34,350 nucleotides of DNA from Micromonosporaceae bacterium (GTDB lineage Bacteria; Actinomycetota; Actinomycetes; Mycobacteriales; Micromonosporaceae). Below the pieces are notes generated by a model. That model saw nothing but the letters and a program-made list of their open reading frames with translations, was not told where the DNA came from and searched no databases. This document shows, piece after piece, positions 15,804-23,461 of this stretch. The stretch is from positions 1 to 34,350 of the forward strand of contig JADGGF010000001.1 in the NCBI GenBank assembly GCA_019690055.1, written 5' to 3'. Both the position numbers and the translations under genes were made by a program. Numbering within the stretch: position 1 is the stretch's first letter; each line of letters begins with the position of its first letter.

Positions 15804-18589
15804 GGCTGGATGCTATCCGCACTCCGCGCAGTCCGCCCGGGCCGCCGGCGACGCCGGACGAGCAGCAGCGCGGCCGGCACCGTGGCGGCCCCCACACAGA
15901 CCATCAGGTGGGTCAGGGGCAGCGTCTCGGTGCCCAGCCCGTCGCGCAGCGGGGGTACGGTCACGGCCGCGAGCATCAGCCCGGCCGACAGCAGCACCGC
16001 GGCGGGCAGGGACCGGTTCCGGTCGCCGCCCGGCACCGTCGGGGCGCGGACCGCCCACGCGACGCCGAGCTGGCCCAGGCCCAGCACCAGGAAGACCATG
16101 GTCTGCCACGACCAGCCGGCCCGGTCGGCGAGGACGCCCACGCCGAGCACGGCCAGGGCCAGCAGCGCCCCGGTGCTGGCGATCGCCCGGACCAGCCCTC
16201 CGCCGAGGACCGACTCCTGGGGCGGCCGGGGTGGGCGCCGCATCACGTCCGGGTCCGCCGGCTCCGCCCCCAACGCCACGCCGGGGACGCCGTGGGTGAG
16301 CAGGTTGATCCACAGGATCTGGGCCGGCAGCAGCGGGATCGCCAGCCCCAGGAACGGACCGACCAGCATCACCAGCAGCTCGGCGGCGCCACCCGATAGT
16401 CCATAGTGGAGGAATCGACGAATGTTGTCGTAGATGCGCCGCCCCTCCCGAACCGCCGCCGCCATGGTGGCCAGGTTGTCGTCGAGCAGCACGAGGTCCG
16501 CCGCCTGGCGGGCAACCTCGGTGCCGCTGCCCATGGCCACACCGATGTCGGCTCGGCGGAGCGCGGCCGCGTCGTTGACCCCGTCTCCGGTCATCGCCAC
16601 GACGTGCCCGCGCCGCTGCAGGGCGGTCACGATGTCCAGCTTCTGCTCGGGCGCGATCCGGGCGAAGACGCGGGCCCGGTCGACCCGCTCGTCGTCCGGG
16701 GTGCCGTCGTCGCCGTGGTGCACGGCGTCACCGGGCCGCCAGATGCCGACCTCGGTCGCAATGGCGCTCGCGGTCGCGGGGTGGTCGCCGGTCACCAGGA
16801 GCAGGCGGATACCGGCGTCGGCAAACGCGCGGGCCGTGTCGGCGGCCTGGCGGCGGACCGGGTCGCCGATCCCGACCAGACCGAGCAGGTCGAGCCCGGC
16901 CGGCGCCTCCACCGACGGCCGCCGGCCGGCGGGATACTGCGCGGCCGCGATCGCGAGCACGCGCAGTCCGGCGGCGGCCAGGCTGGCGGCGGCCGCGCCG
17001 GCCCACGGTGGGACCGACGCCACCAGCGGGGTGCGCAGGATGACCTCCGGGGCGCCCTTGCACACCAGCAACCACGTCCCGTCGGCCCGCTGGTGCAGCG
17101 TGGTCATCCGACGCGTCGCCGCGTCGAACGGCTGCTCGGCCCGGCGCGGCCAGCGCGCCCGGGTCGCGTCGACCGGGACGCCACACCGGCCGGCGAACGC
17201 AAGCAGCGCGGCCTCCACCGGGTCGCCCATGGCCTGCCATTCGGACCGATCATCGGTCGGCGGGTCCAGCGAGGCGTCGCTGCACAGGACCGCCGCCTCC
17301 GCCATGGCCCGCAACGAGTCGCTCGGCCCGTCCGAAGCGGGCCAAGCAGGACTCGGCCCGCCCGAAGCGGGCCAAGCAGGACTCAGCCCGCCCGAGGTGG
17401 GCACAGCGCGGTCCAGCCCGCCCGAGGTGGGCACAGCGCGGTCCAGCCCGCCCGAAACGGGCACAACGGGGTCCAGCCCGCCCGGGGCCGGCCCAGCAGG
17501 GTCCGGTTGGGCGCCCCGGCGTCGCGCCAGCCGGCGCACCGAACCGTTCGGTTCGTACCCGCGGCCCGTCACCACGTGCGCCGTGCCGGTCGCGTCGAAC
17601 GCGCGCTGGACCGTCATCCGGTTCTCGGTGAGCGTTCCCGTCTTGTCCGAGGCCACGACGGTCACGGAGCCGAGCGTCTCGACCGCGTGCAGCCGCCGGG
17701 GAATGGCTCGCAGCCGGGCCATCCGGCGGGCGGCGAGGGCCAGCGCCACGGTGACCACCGCCGGCAGCGACTCCGGCACCGCCGCCACCACGAGGCTGAC
17801 CGCGGTGATCGCCATGTCCAGCGGCGGGCGGCCGGCCAGCAGGCCCAGGCCGAAGACCACTGTGGACAGAACCACGACCGCCGCCCCGAGCCACCGGCCG
17901 AGGACGGTGAGCCGGCGCTGCAGCGGGGTCGGGCCGGGCCGGGCGCTCGCCACCAGGGCGGCGATGCGCCCCAGGCAGCTGTCCGGCCCGGTCCGTACGA
18001 CGACCCCGGTGGCCCGGCCCGCCACGACCACCGTGCCGGCGCTCGCCTCGTCGCCCACCCCCCGGGCGACCGGAACGGACTCGCCGGTCAGCGCCGACTC
18101 GTCGACCTGAAACCGGTGCGCGCTCAGCAGCCGGACATCGGCCGGCACGATGCTGCCCGCCTCGAGGCGGACCAGATCGCCGCGGACGACCTGCGCCGTG
18201 GGCACCGTCTGGTCGCGGCCCTCCCGCACCACCCGGGCGGTCGGTGCGGCCAACGCGTCGAGCTCCGCGATGGCCCGCTCAGCCCGCACCTCCTGTGCCA
18301 CGCCGATGGCCGAGTTCGCGACCACGACCACGGCGATGATGACCGCATCGGTCAGGTCACCGACGAGCAGCGTGACCACCAGGGCCGCCAGCAGCAGGAG
18401 CACCAACGGATCGACCAACTGGCGGACCAGGCGACGAGCCGGCGATGATGGGCGAAGGCGCGCCACCACGTTCGGTCCGTCCCGCTGCAGCCGCGCCGCG
18501 GCTTCGGCGCTGGTCAGGCCGGTCGTGCCGGTGGACGAGTCGGTGACGGCGGGCACCGTCGACTCGGCTCGAGCCGCGGGAACCGTCAT
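15800..18589 (-). CDS. CtpF-like P2-type cation-transporting ATPase
   Basis: A 929-residue P-type ATPase of the plasma membrane. Landmarks in order: actuator LTGESVPV; TM4 motif VPESLPAVV; phosphorylated D315 in SDKTGTLTENRM; nucleotide-binding KGAPEVIL; hinge MTGDGVNDAAALRRADIG; TM5-6 ILWINLLTHGVPGVALG. It resembles M. tuberculosis CtpF (Rv1997), a DosR-regulon ATPase linked to calcium transport. ATG at 18589 is chosen for CCTCCTC (GAGGAGG on this strand) at 18597-18603; the frame is open far upstream but that part overlaps the divergent hsp20. Residues 364-423 in the N-domain are six 10-residue repeats. It shares four bases with the downstream kinase start. Ca2+ is inferred, not read from the sequence. 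Confidence 0.92.
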   Translation of the reverse strand: MTVPAARAESTVPAVTDSSTGTTGLTSAEAAARLQRDGPNVVARLRPSSPARRLVRQLVDPLVLLLLAALVVTLLVGDLTDAVIIAVVVVANSAIGVAQEVRAERAIAELDALAAPTARVVREGRDQTVPTAQVVRGDLVRLEAGSIVPADVRLLSAHRFQVDESALTGESVPVARGVGDEASAGTVVVAGRATGVVVRTGPDSCLGRIAALVASARPGPTPLQRRLTVLGRWLGAAVVVLSTVVFGLGLLAGRPPLDMAITAVSLVVAAVPESLPAVVTVALALAARRMARLRAIPRRLHAVETLGSVTVVASDKTGTLTENRMTVQRAFDATGTAHVVTGRGYEPNGSVRRLARRRGAQPDPAGPAPGGLDPVVPVSGGLDRAVPTSGGLDRAVPTSGGLSPAWPASGGPSPAWPASDGPSDSLRAMAEAAVLCSDASLDPPTDDRSEWQAMGDPVEAALLAFAGRCGVPVDATRARWPRRAEQPFDAATRRMTTLHQRADGTWLLVCKGAPEVILRTPLVASVPPWAGAAAASLAAAGLRVLAIAAAQYPAGRRPSVEAPAGLDLLGLVGIGDPVRRQAADTARAFADAGIRLLLVTGDHPATASAIATEVGIWRPGDAVHHGDDGTPDDERVDRARVFARIAPEQKLDIVTALQRRGHVVAMTGDGVNDAAALRRADIGVAMGSGTEVARQAADLVLLDDNLATMAAAVREGRRIYDNIRRFLHYGLSGGAAELLVMLVGPFLGLAIPLLPAQILWINLLTHGVPGVALGAEPADPDVMRRPPRPPQESVLGGGLVRAIASTGALLALAVLGVGVLADRAGWSWQTMVFLVLGLGQLGVAWAVRAPTVPGGDRNRSLPAAVLLSAGLMLAAVTVPPLRDGLGTETLPLTHLMVCVGAATVPAALLLVRRRRRPGRTARSADSIQP
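17321..17500 (-). repeat. Six 30-bp in-frame tandem repeats inside the ATPase gene
   Basis: Units of exactly 30 bp start at 17321, 17351, 17381, 17411, 17441 and 17471. Each encodes ten residues of the type GGLDRAVPTS, varying to GGLSPAWPAS. Neighbouring units differ by only a few bases, for example units 1-2 and 3-4, so the array is recent and probably variable in copy number. It lies in an N-domain loop shortly after the phosphorylation site. Confidence 0.9.
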
Positions 18590-18643
18590 CACACTGCCTC
18601 CTCGTGCCCACTCCACCGTGGACCGGTCTCGATCGACAGGGCA

Positions 18644-18657
18644 GGGCCGAAGGTCCG
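18644..18657. promoter_or_regulatory. Possible DosR box between the ATPase and hsp20
   Basis: GGGCC-GAAG-GTCCG matches the GGGAC-N4-GTCCC arms at 8 of 10 positions, in the 171-bp divergent gap. No good -10 lies at the expected distance on either side. Support comes mainly from both flanking genes having homologues in the DosR regulon. Confidence 0.35.
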
Positions 18658-18760
18658 GCCATCGGCGGCCGGTCGACCCTGGCCGGATGGTCCGGATCGC
18701 GCTGCCATGGAAGCCGGGGAACGGTTCATGAAGCTGGGGAAGGTGAGGAAGGAGGACGCC

Positions 18761-19144
18761 ATGACGACCCTCGTACCGAGGCTCTGGGCGGAGATGACCG
18801 ACTGGCTGGAGCAGGACCTGATGCCGCGGGGCATCCGTCTGGAGGACCGGATCACCGACACCGAGTACACGGTCCGCGCCGAGTTGCCCGGGTTGGATCC
18901 CGAGAAGGACATCCAGCTCACGGTCGCGCACGGGGTGCTCACGATCCACGCCGAGCGCAAGGAGCAGACGCAGACCAGGCACCGCACCGAGTTCCGCTAC
19001 GGGGTCTTCGAGCGGTCGATCCGGCTGCCGGCCAACGCCGAGGAGTCCAAGATCAAGGCCGACTACCGTAACGGAATCCTGGAGATCACGGTGCCGCTGA
19101 CGCCGGTGGAGACCGCGCGGCGGATCGCGATCACCAGCAAGTAG
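18761..19144 (+). CDS. Hsp20/alpha-crystallin small heat-shock protein, HspX-like
   Basis: A 127-residue ATP-independent holdase chaperone. The alpha-crystallin domain spans about residues 28-118: RITDTEYTVRAELPGLDPEKD, then LTIHAERKEQ, FRYGVFERSIRLP and the closing YRNGILEITVPL. These match the M. tuberculosis HspX/Acr pattern. The N-terminal arm is short (about 27 residues) and the C-terminal extension ends ARRIAITSK. ATG at 18761 is chosen because AAGGAGG at 18749-18755 precedes it; an in-frame ATG at 18707 lacks one. It is divergent from the CtpF-like ATPase. hspX is the strongest DosR target in mycobacteria, so hypoxic induction is likely here too. Confidence 0.93.
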   Translation: MTTLVPRLWAEMTDWLEQDLMPRGIRLEDRITDTEYTVRAELPGLDPEKDIQLTVAHGVLTIHAERKEQTQTRHRTEFRYGVFERSIRLPANAEESKIKADYRNGILEITVPLTPVETARRIAITSK

Positions 19145-19210
19145 CCGATCAGCAGCTCGTAGCCGGTCACGGGCAATAAACCCGATCACCAGCCCAAAAA
19201 TCCTGCCCGA

Positions 19211-19243
19211 ACCGGGGCGCCGAACCGGGGGCGGTGCCCCGGT
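19211..19243. terminator. Hairpin between convergent hsp20 and synthetase genes
   Basis: ACCGGGG (19224-19230) pairs with CCCCGGT (19237-19243) across a 6-nt loop. An upstream ACCGGGGC at 19211-19218 can pair with GCCCCGGT (19236-19243) as an alternative. Placed between converging genes, it suits bidirectional termination. No T-tract. Confidence 0.5.
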
Positions 19244-19331
19244 CCTCGTATTCGCCCATCGGCGGACACCGGCGACGCGGGCTCCGTCCACATCGGACTA
19301 CATCAGGGTACGTACGTCAGACCACAGTGGA

Positions 19332-22013
19332 CTACGCCGGGCGGCGCAACTGGCGCAGCGTGGCATCGGGCTCGGGACCAACCTCGCTCAGCCGCAACTT
19401 GGCGTCCACCACCACGGCCCCGGACGCCGAGACCAGGATCGGGTTGAGGTCGAGCTCGGCCACCTCGGGCAGATCCTCGGCAAGCCGGCCCAGCCGCAGC
19501 AGCAGATCCTCCACCGCGTCGACCGCGACCGGCGGGCTACCCCGGTAGCCGGTCAGCAACGGGGCGGCCCGCAGCGACCGCCACATCCGCGCCGCGTCCC
19601 GGTCGGTCATCGGCACCAGAGTGAAGGCACGGTCGGCGAGGAGTTCGGTGTGGACGCCGCCGAGCCCGGTCATCACGAGCGATCCGAAGAGCGGGTCGTG
19701 GGCGATGCCGGCGACCAACTCGACCGACCCACGGGCCATCGGCTGGACCAGGACGGCCGGCTCGGCGACCCCCAGCGCCGCGCCGATCGCCGCGTAGGCG
19801 GCACGAACCTCGTCCGGGTCGGCCAGGTTCAGCCGGACCCCACCGACGTCGCTCTTGTGCACCAGGGCCGGATCGGCGGCCTTCAGCACGACCGGGAAGC
19901 CCACCTGCTCCGCCGCGGCCACGGCGGCGTCGCGGTCCGTCGCGGTGACCGTCCGCACGACCGGGATTCCGTAGCGGCTCAGCAGGTCGGCGATGCGAGC
20001 GTGCGGCTGCCAGCCACCGCCCTCGGCGAGCGCCCGGTGCACGATCGCGCGGGCCGCCGATGTGTCCACATCAGACAACAGCGGGTCGTGGCCGATGGGC
20101 GCGCGGCGCCAGGCGGCGTACCGGGCCGCCTTGGCCACCGCGGCGACCGCCCGCTCGGGCAGGTCGAACACGGGCACGCGGCGAGCGCCCACGGCCCCCG
20201 CCGTGGTCGCGCCGAGCACCACGAGCGCCATCGGCAGGTCGGGGTATCGGTCGGCCACCGGGGTCAGCGCGTCGAGGATGGACGCCACGTTGTTCGTCCG
20301 GGTCGCGGCCACCACCGTCAGCACGGCGTCGAACTCACCGCTCGCGGCGATCCGATCCAGCGACGCGGCGAACGCGTCGGGGGTTGCACCTGCGCCGAGG
20401 TCGAGCGGGTTGCTGACGCCGAGCCGGCTCAGGTCCTCGCTGGCCGCCGGCACGGTCAGGTCGCTGGCCTCGGCCGCGTCGGCGGCGAGCACGTTCACCC
20501 CGCCGGCGTTGCCCAGGATGGCCAACCGGTGGCCACGCGGCAGCGGCTGGTCGGTGACCAGGCGAGCCGTGTCGATCAGCTCGCCGAGATGATCGACGCG
20601 GATGATGCCGGCCTGGGCACAGAGCGTGTCGACCGCCACCGCTGGCGAGGCCGCAGCCGCGGTGTGCGAGGCGCCGGCCCGTTGGCCGGCCGAGGACCGG
20701 CCACTGACGACCGCGATGATCGGCTTGCGGCGGGTCAGTGACCGCGCGATGCGGGCGAACCGGCGCGGGTTGCCGAACGACTCAAGGTACAGGGCGACCG
20801 CGGTCGTGGCCGGATCGTCGTACCAGTACGACAAGAGATCGTTGCCGCTCACGTCCGCCTTGTTACCAAGAGATACACATGCGGATATGCCCAGACCTGC
20901 CCGGGCCACGTGGTCGAGCACGGCGATACCGATCGCCCCGGACTGGGTCGCCAGCGCCAGGCCGCCGGCCGGCGGCAGCGCCGGCGCGAAGAGCGCGGCC
21001 AGCCGGACCTCGGGATCGGTGTTCAGCACGCCGAGGCAGTTGGGGCCGACGATCCGGATGCCGTGCCGCCGGGCGAGGCGGACGAGCTCGGCCTGGCTCG
21101 CGGCCCCGCGCTCATCGGCCTCTCGAAATCCCGCGCTGAGAATCACCGCGGCCCGCACGCCGGCCGCGGCGGCGTCGGCCATCACGTTCGGCACGCTCGG
21201 GGCCGGCACGGCGACGACGACCAGGTCGACCCGCTCGGGGATGGCGCTGATGGTCGGGAAGGCGGGTACGCCGGCGATCTGGGTCGCCTGGGGGTTGACC
21301 GCGTAGACCCGACCGGTGAACCCGTACTCGACCAGCGACCGCAGGGTCGCGTGGCCGACGCCGCCGGGCCGCCGGGAGGCTCCGACCACGGCCACGACCC
21401 GGGGCGCCAGCAGCGGGCGCAGGGAGGCGCTCGCGGCGCAGCGGTCCCGCGCGTCCGCCAGGGCGAGCGCGGACTCATCGGGCTCGGTACGCAGCCGGAC
21501 ATCGACCACGCCCGCATCGCTGTGCAGGGACGACCGGCGGTCCAGGTCACGGACGACGCGCAGCATGTCGCCGTTGCTGGAGAGCACCTCACCGACCAAC
21601 TCGGACACTCCGGCCCGCCGGGCCCGGGCGGCCAGGTGCTCCAGCAGCAAGGTGCCCACGCCGCGGTTGTGGTGCGCCTCGTCGACGTACACCGCGAACT
21701 CGGCACTGCCGGAGTCCGGCGGTCGGCGCTCGTACGAGGCCACCCCGATGACGGTGTCGCCGGCCAGCGCCACGATGACGTCGTGATCGGGGACACCGGC
21801 GCCGGCCGGCCGCACGAGCCGGGCGATCTCCTGGTCCAACGCGGCCGGCCCGGGCACGCCGAAGAACCGTCGACGCAACGCGTCGGCCGAGGCGCGGCCG
21901 AACAGGGCGCGCAGCTCGGCCTCGTCACCGGGGATGACGGATCGAATCTGGATGATGCCGCCGTCAGCGGTGAGCGCATCGATCAGGATGGGAGCCGGCT
22001 GGCTGATGGTCAC
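19332..22013 (-). CDS. GNAT acetyltransferase fused to NDP-forming acyl-CoA synthetase
   Basis: An 893-residue three-part cytoplasmic protein. Residues about 20-170 are a GNAT domain with the acetyl-CoA loop NRGVG (116-120). Residues about 200-660 are the CoA-binding and ligase domains of ADP-forming acetyl-CoA synthetase (VVAVVGASRRPGGVGH; ALATQSGAIGIAV). H450 in GASHTAAAAS aligns with the histidine phosphorylated in active enzymes. Residues about 670-893 are an ATP-grasp domain (FPVVLKAADPALVHKSDVGG). Similar fusions act as protein lysine acetyltransferases (Pat type), in which the synthetase half can be inactive; here the catalytic His is kept, so either role is possible. GTG at 22013 follows GGGAG at 22021-22025. 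A strong DosR box lies about 105 bp upstream. Confidence 0.9.
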   Translation of the reverse strand: MTISQPAPILIDALTADGGIIQIRSVIPGDEAELRALFGRASADALRRRFFGVPGPAALDQEIARLVRPAGAGVPDHDVIVALAGDTVIGVASYERRPPDSGSAEFAVYVDEAHHNRGVGTLLLEHLAARARRAGVSELVGEVLSSNGDMLRVVRDLDRRSSLHSDAGVVDVRLRTEPDESALALADARDRCAASASLRPLLAPRVVAVVGASRRPGGVGHATLRSLVEYGFTGRVYAVNPQATQIAGVPAFPTISAIPERVDLVVVAVPAPSVPNVMADAAAAGVRAAVILSAGFREADERGAASQAELVRLARRHGIRIVGPNCLGVLNTDPEVRLAALFAPALPPAGGLALATQSGAIGIAVLDHVARAGLGISACVSLGNKADVSGNDLLSYWYDDPATTAVALYLESFGNPRRFARIARSLTRRKPIIAVVSGRSSAGQRAGASHTAAAASPAVAVDTLCAQAGIIRVDHLGELIDTARLVTDQPLPRGHRLAILGNAGGVNVLAADAAEASDLTVPAASEDLSRLGVSNPLDLGAGATPDAFAASLDRIAASGEFDAVLTVVAATRTNNVASILDALTPVADRYPDLPMALVVLGATTAGAVGARRVPVFDLPERAVAAVAKAARYAAWRRAPIGHDPLLSDVDTSAARAIVHRALAEGGGWQPHARIADLLSRYGIPVVRTVTATDRDAAVAAAEQVGFPVVLKAADPALVHKSDVGGVRLNLADPDEVRAAYAAIGAALGVAEPAVLVQPMARGSVELVAGIAHDPLFGSLVMTGLGGVHTELLADRAFTLVPMTDRDAARMWRSLRAAPLLTGYRGSPPVAVDAVEDLLLRLGRLAEDLPEVAELDLNPILVSASGAVVVDAKLRLSEVGPEPDATLRQLRRPA

Positions 22014-22052
22014 GGTCTGCTCCCTCGTGGGGGATCTGCAAGCACTTCCGCG

Positions 22053-22081
22053 CAGCTTGCCGGAGCGGAATCTGCGAGTAA
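22053..22081 (-). repeat. Dispersed 29-bp repeat, copy B
   Basis: Reverse-complement copy of 3115-3143 with one mismatch. It lies 40 bp upstream of the synthetase start, hence probably in its 5' untranslated region or promoter. Read on the minus strand it starts TTACTCGCAGATTCCGC. Confidence 0.7.
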
Positions 22082-22115
22082 TTCCAGTGGATCGCGGGTC
22101 GCGCGCGGCGCGACA

Positions 22116-22181
22116 GGGAACAACGTCCCGTATCGACGCCGACCATCGGCCCTGCTCGACGCGGGCCGTGAACGGTAGCAT
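22116..22181. promoter_or_regulatory. DosR box shared by divergent synthetase and nitroreductase
   Basis: GGGAACAACGTCCC at 22116-22129 matches the DosR arms GGGAC-N4-GTCCC at 9 of 10 positions and sits midway in the 225-bp divergent gap. TAGCAT at 22176-22181 is a possible -10 for the nitroreductase, which would place the box about 65 bp upstream of its transcript start. The remainder of the gap holds the 29-bp repeat at 22053. Confidence 0.65.
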
Positions 22182-22238
22182 TCGTGCGACGTGGCGGTGT
22201 CGCCGGTCGCAAGCGCGGGTCGGAGGAGACGACAGACG

Positions 22239-23282
22239 ATGAACGAGCACACGCCGACCACGAACGAGCCGACCGCGAACGAGTCGCCCAGCAACGAGTC
22301 GATCGCGCCGGAGCAGGCGCCGACCGCCGATCTGGCGGCGGCCGCCCGCGTGGCCGGTCTCGCCCCGTCGATCCACAACACCCAGCCGTGGCGGTGGCGG
22401 GTCTCCGGCTCGACGCTGCAGCTGTGGGCGGTCCGCGAGCGCCAATTGTCGATCACCGATCCGCTCGGGCGGATGCTGACCATCAGCTGCGGCACGGCCC
22501 TGCACCACGCCCGCATCGCTCTGGCCGCCGAGGGTTGGCCGGTCGTCGTGCGCCGGCTTCCGGACCCGGCCCAGCCGGATCTGCTTGCCGAGACGAGCGT
22601 CGGGCCGCGCACCGACGTGACCCCGGAGGCCGTACGGCTGCTGCAGACCGCGCGGGTGCGCCGCACCGACCGCCGGCCGGTCAGCGACACCCCGGTCGAC
22701 CCCGTGGTCATCGAGCAGCTGCGGCGGGTGAGCGAGCGTGAGGGAGCCCGTCTGCATGTCCTGCGGCGGGACGACGCCATCGAGCTGGCCGGCGCGGCCA
22801 GCCGGGCCCAACGGGTGGAGGGCATGGATCCGGACTGGGCCGAGGAACTCGCCTACTGGGCCGGCGGCGACCGCCGCCACGGACTCGGTGTGCCCGACTC
22901 GGCCATCCCGAGCCAGCCACCGCCGACCACCGTTCCCGACCGGGACTTCGGCCCGACCGGCACGCTCCCCATTTGGCCCGGGCACGACCGCGAGGCCGTG
23001 TACGCGATCCTCTACGGCGACGAGGACAGCGCCCTGGCCTGGCTCCGGGCGGGCGAGGCGCTGTCCGCAGTCTGGCTCGACGCCATCCTGCACGGGCTGA
23101 CCGTGCTGCCGCTCAGTGCGGCAGTCGAGGTGCCGCAGACTCGGCAGGCGCTGCAGCGGATGCTCGCCGGCCTGGGCGAGCCGTTCCTGGTGCTGCGCAT
23201 CGGGGTCGGCGACGCCGACCATGTCGGACCGCCGCACACACCGCGTCTTCCGGCCGACCAGACCATCGAGATCGTGCCCTGA
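22239..23282 (+). CDS. Second Acg-like nitroreductase-family protein
   Basis: A 347-residue Acg-family protein, clearly diverged from the one at 12023. Hallmark GLAPSIHNTQPWRWRV at about residue 46 and RVRRTDRRPVSD in mid-sequence correspond to motifs of the first copy; the C-terminal half has GEALSAVWLDAILHGLTVLPL. The first 28 residues are a low-complexity Asn-Glu-Pro-Thr-Ser leader (NEHTPTTNEPTANE and similar), likely disordered. ATG at 22239 follows GGAGGA at 22222-22227. With a DosR box upstream it is a probable hypoxia-induced flavin-binding protein; enzymatic activity is uncertain in this family. Confidence 0.88.
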   Translation: MNEHTPTTNEPTANESPSNESIAPEQAPTADLAAAARVAGLAPSIHNTQPWRWRVSGSTLQLWAVRERQLSITDPLGRMLTISCGTALHHARIALAAEGWPVVVRRLPDPAQPDLLAETSVGPRTDVTPEAVRLLQTARVRRTDRRPVSDTPVDPVVIEQLRRVSEREGARLHVLRRDDAIELAGAASRAQRVEGMDPDWAEELAYWAGGDRRHGLGVPDSAIPSQPPPTTVPDRDFGPTGTLPIWPGHDREAVYAILYGDEDSALAWLRAGEALSAVWLDAILHGLTVLPLSAAVEVPQTRQALQRMLAGLGEPFLVLRIGVGDADHVGPPHTPRLPADQTIEIVP

Positions 23283-23461
23283 CGCGGCCGGACATTATGG
23301 GCCCAGGCCGGTGGGGCGCCGGCCCCCGGGCCGTGGCGGCGCGCACCCTTCGTCCGCGAGTGCCGTTGGTCCCGTCGGTTGGGGTCCGCTGGCACTGCCA
23401 CGGCGGACGTAGCCGGGCGTCCAATGAGGTGTCGACGAATATCGCCATCCGGGAGGCCGCC

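Noticed and set aside
17321..17500. CRISPR-like spaced repeats
   Set aside because: Units are contiguous 30-bp in-frame coding repeats with no unique spacers and no cas genes.
16406..18448. 680-codon plus-strand frame opposite the P-type ATPase
   Set aside because: Shadow frame; the repeats it shows are the antisense of the ATPase minisatellite.
18590..19291. Upstream extension of the P-type ATPase frame
   Set aside because: Would overlap hsp20 completely; GAGGAGG before the ATG at 18589 and family length fix the start.
23360..23373. DosR box before the ABC ATPase gene
   Set aside because: GTGCC-GTTG-GTCCC matches only 8 of 10 with one poor arm and no placed -10; kept only as a weak mention.
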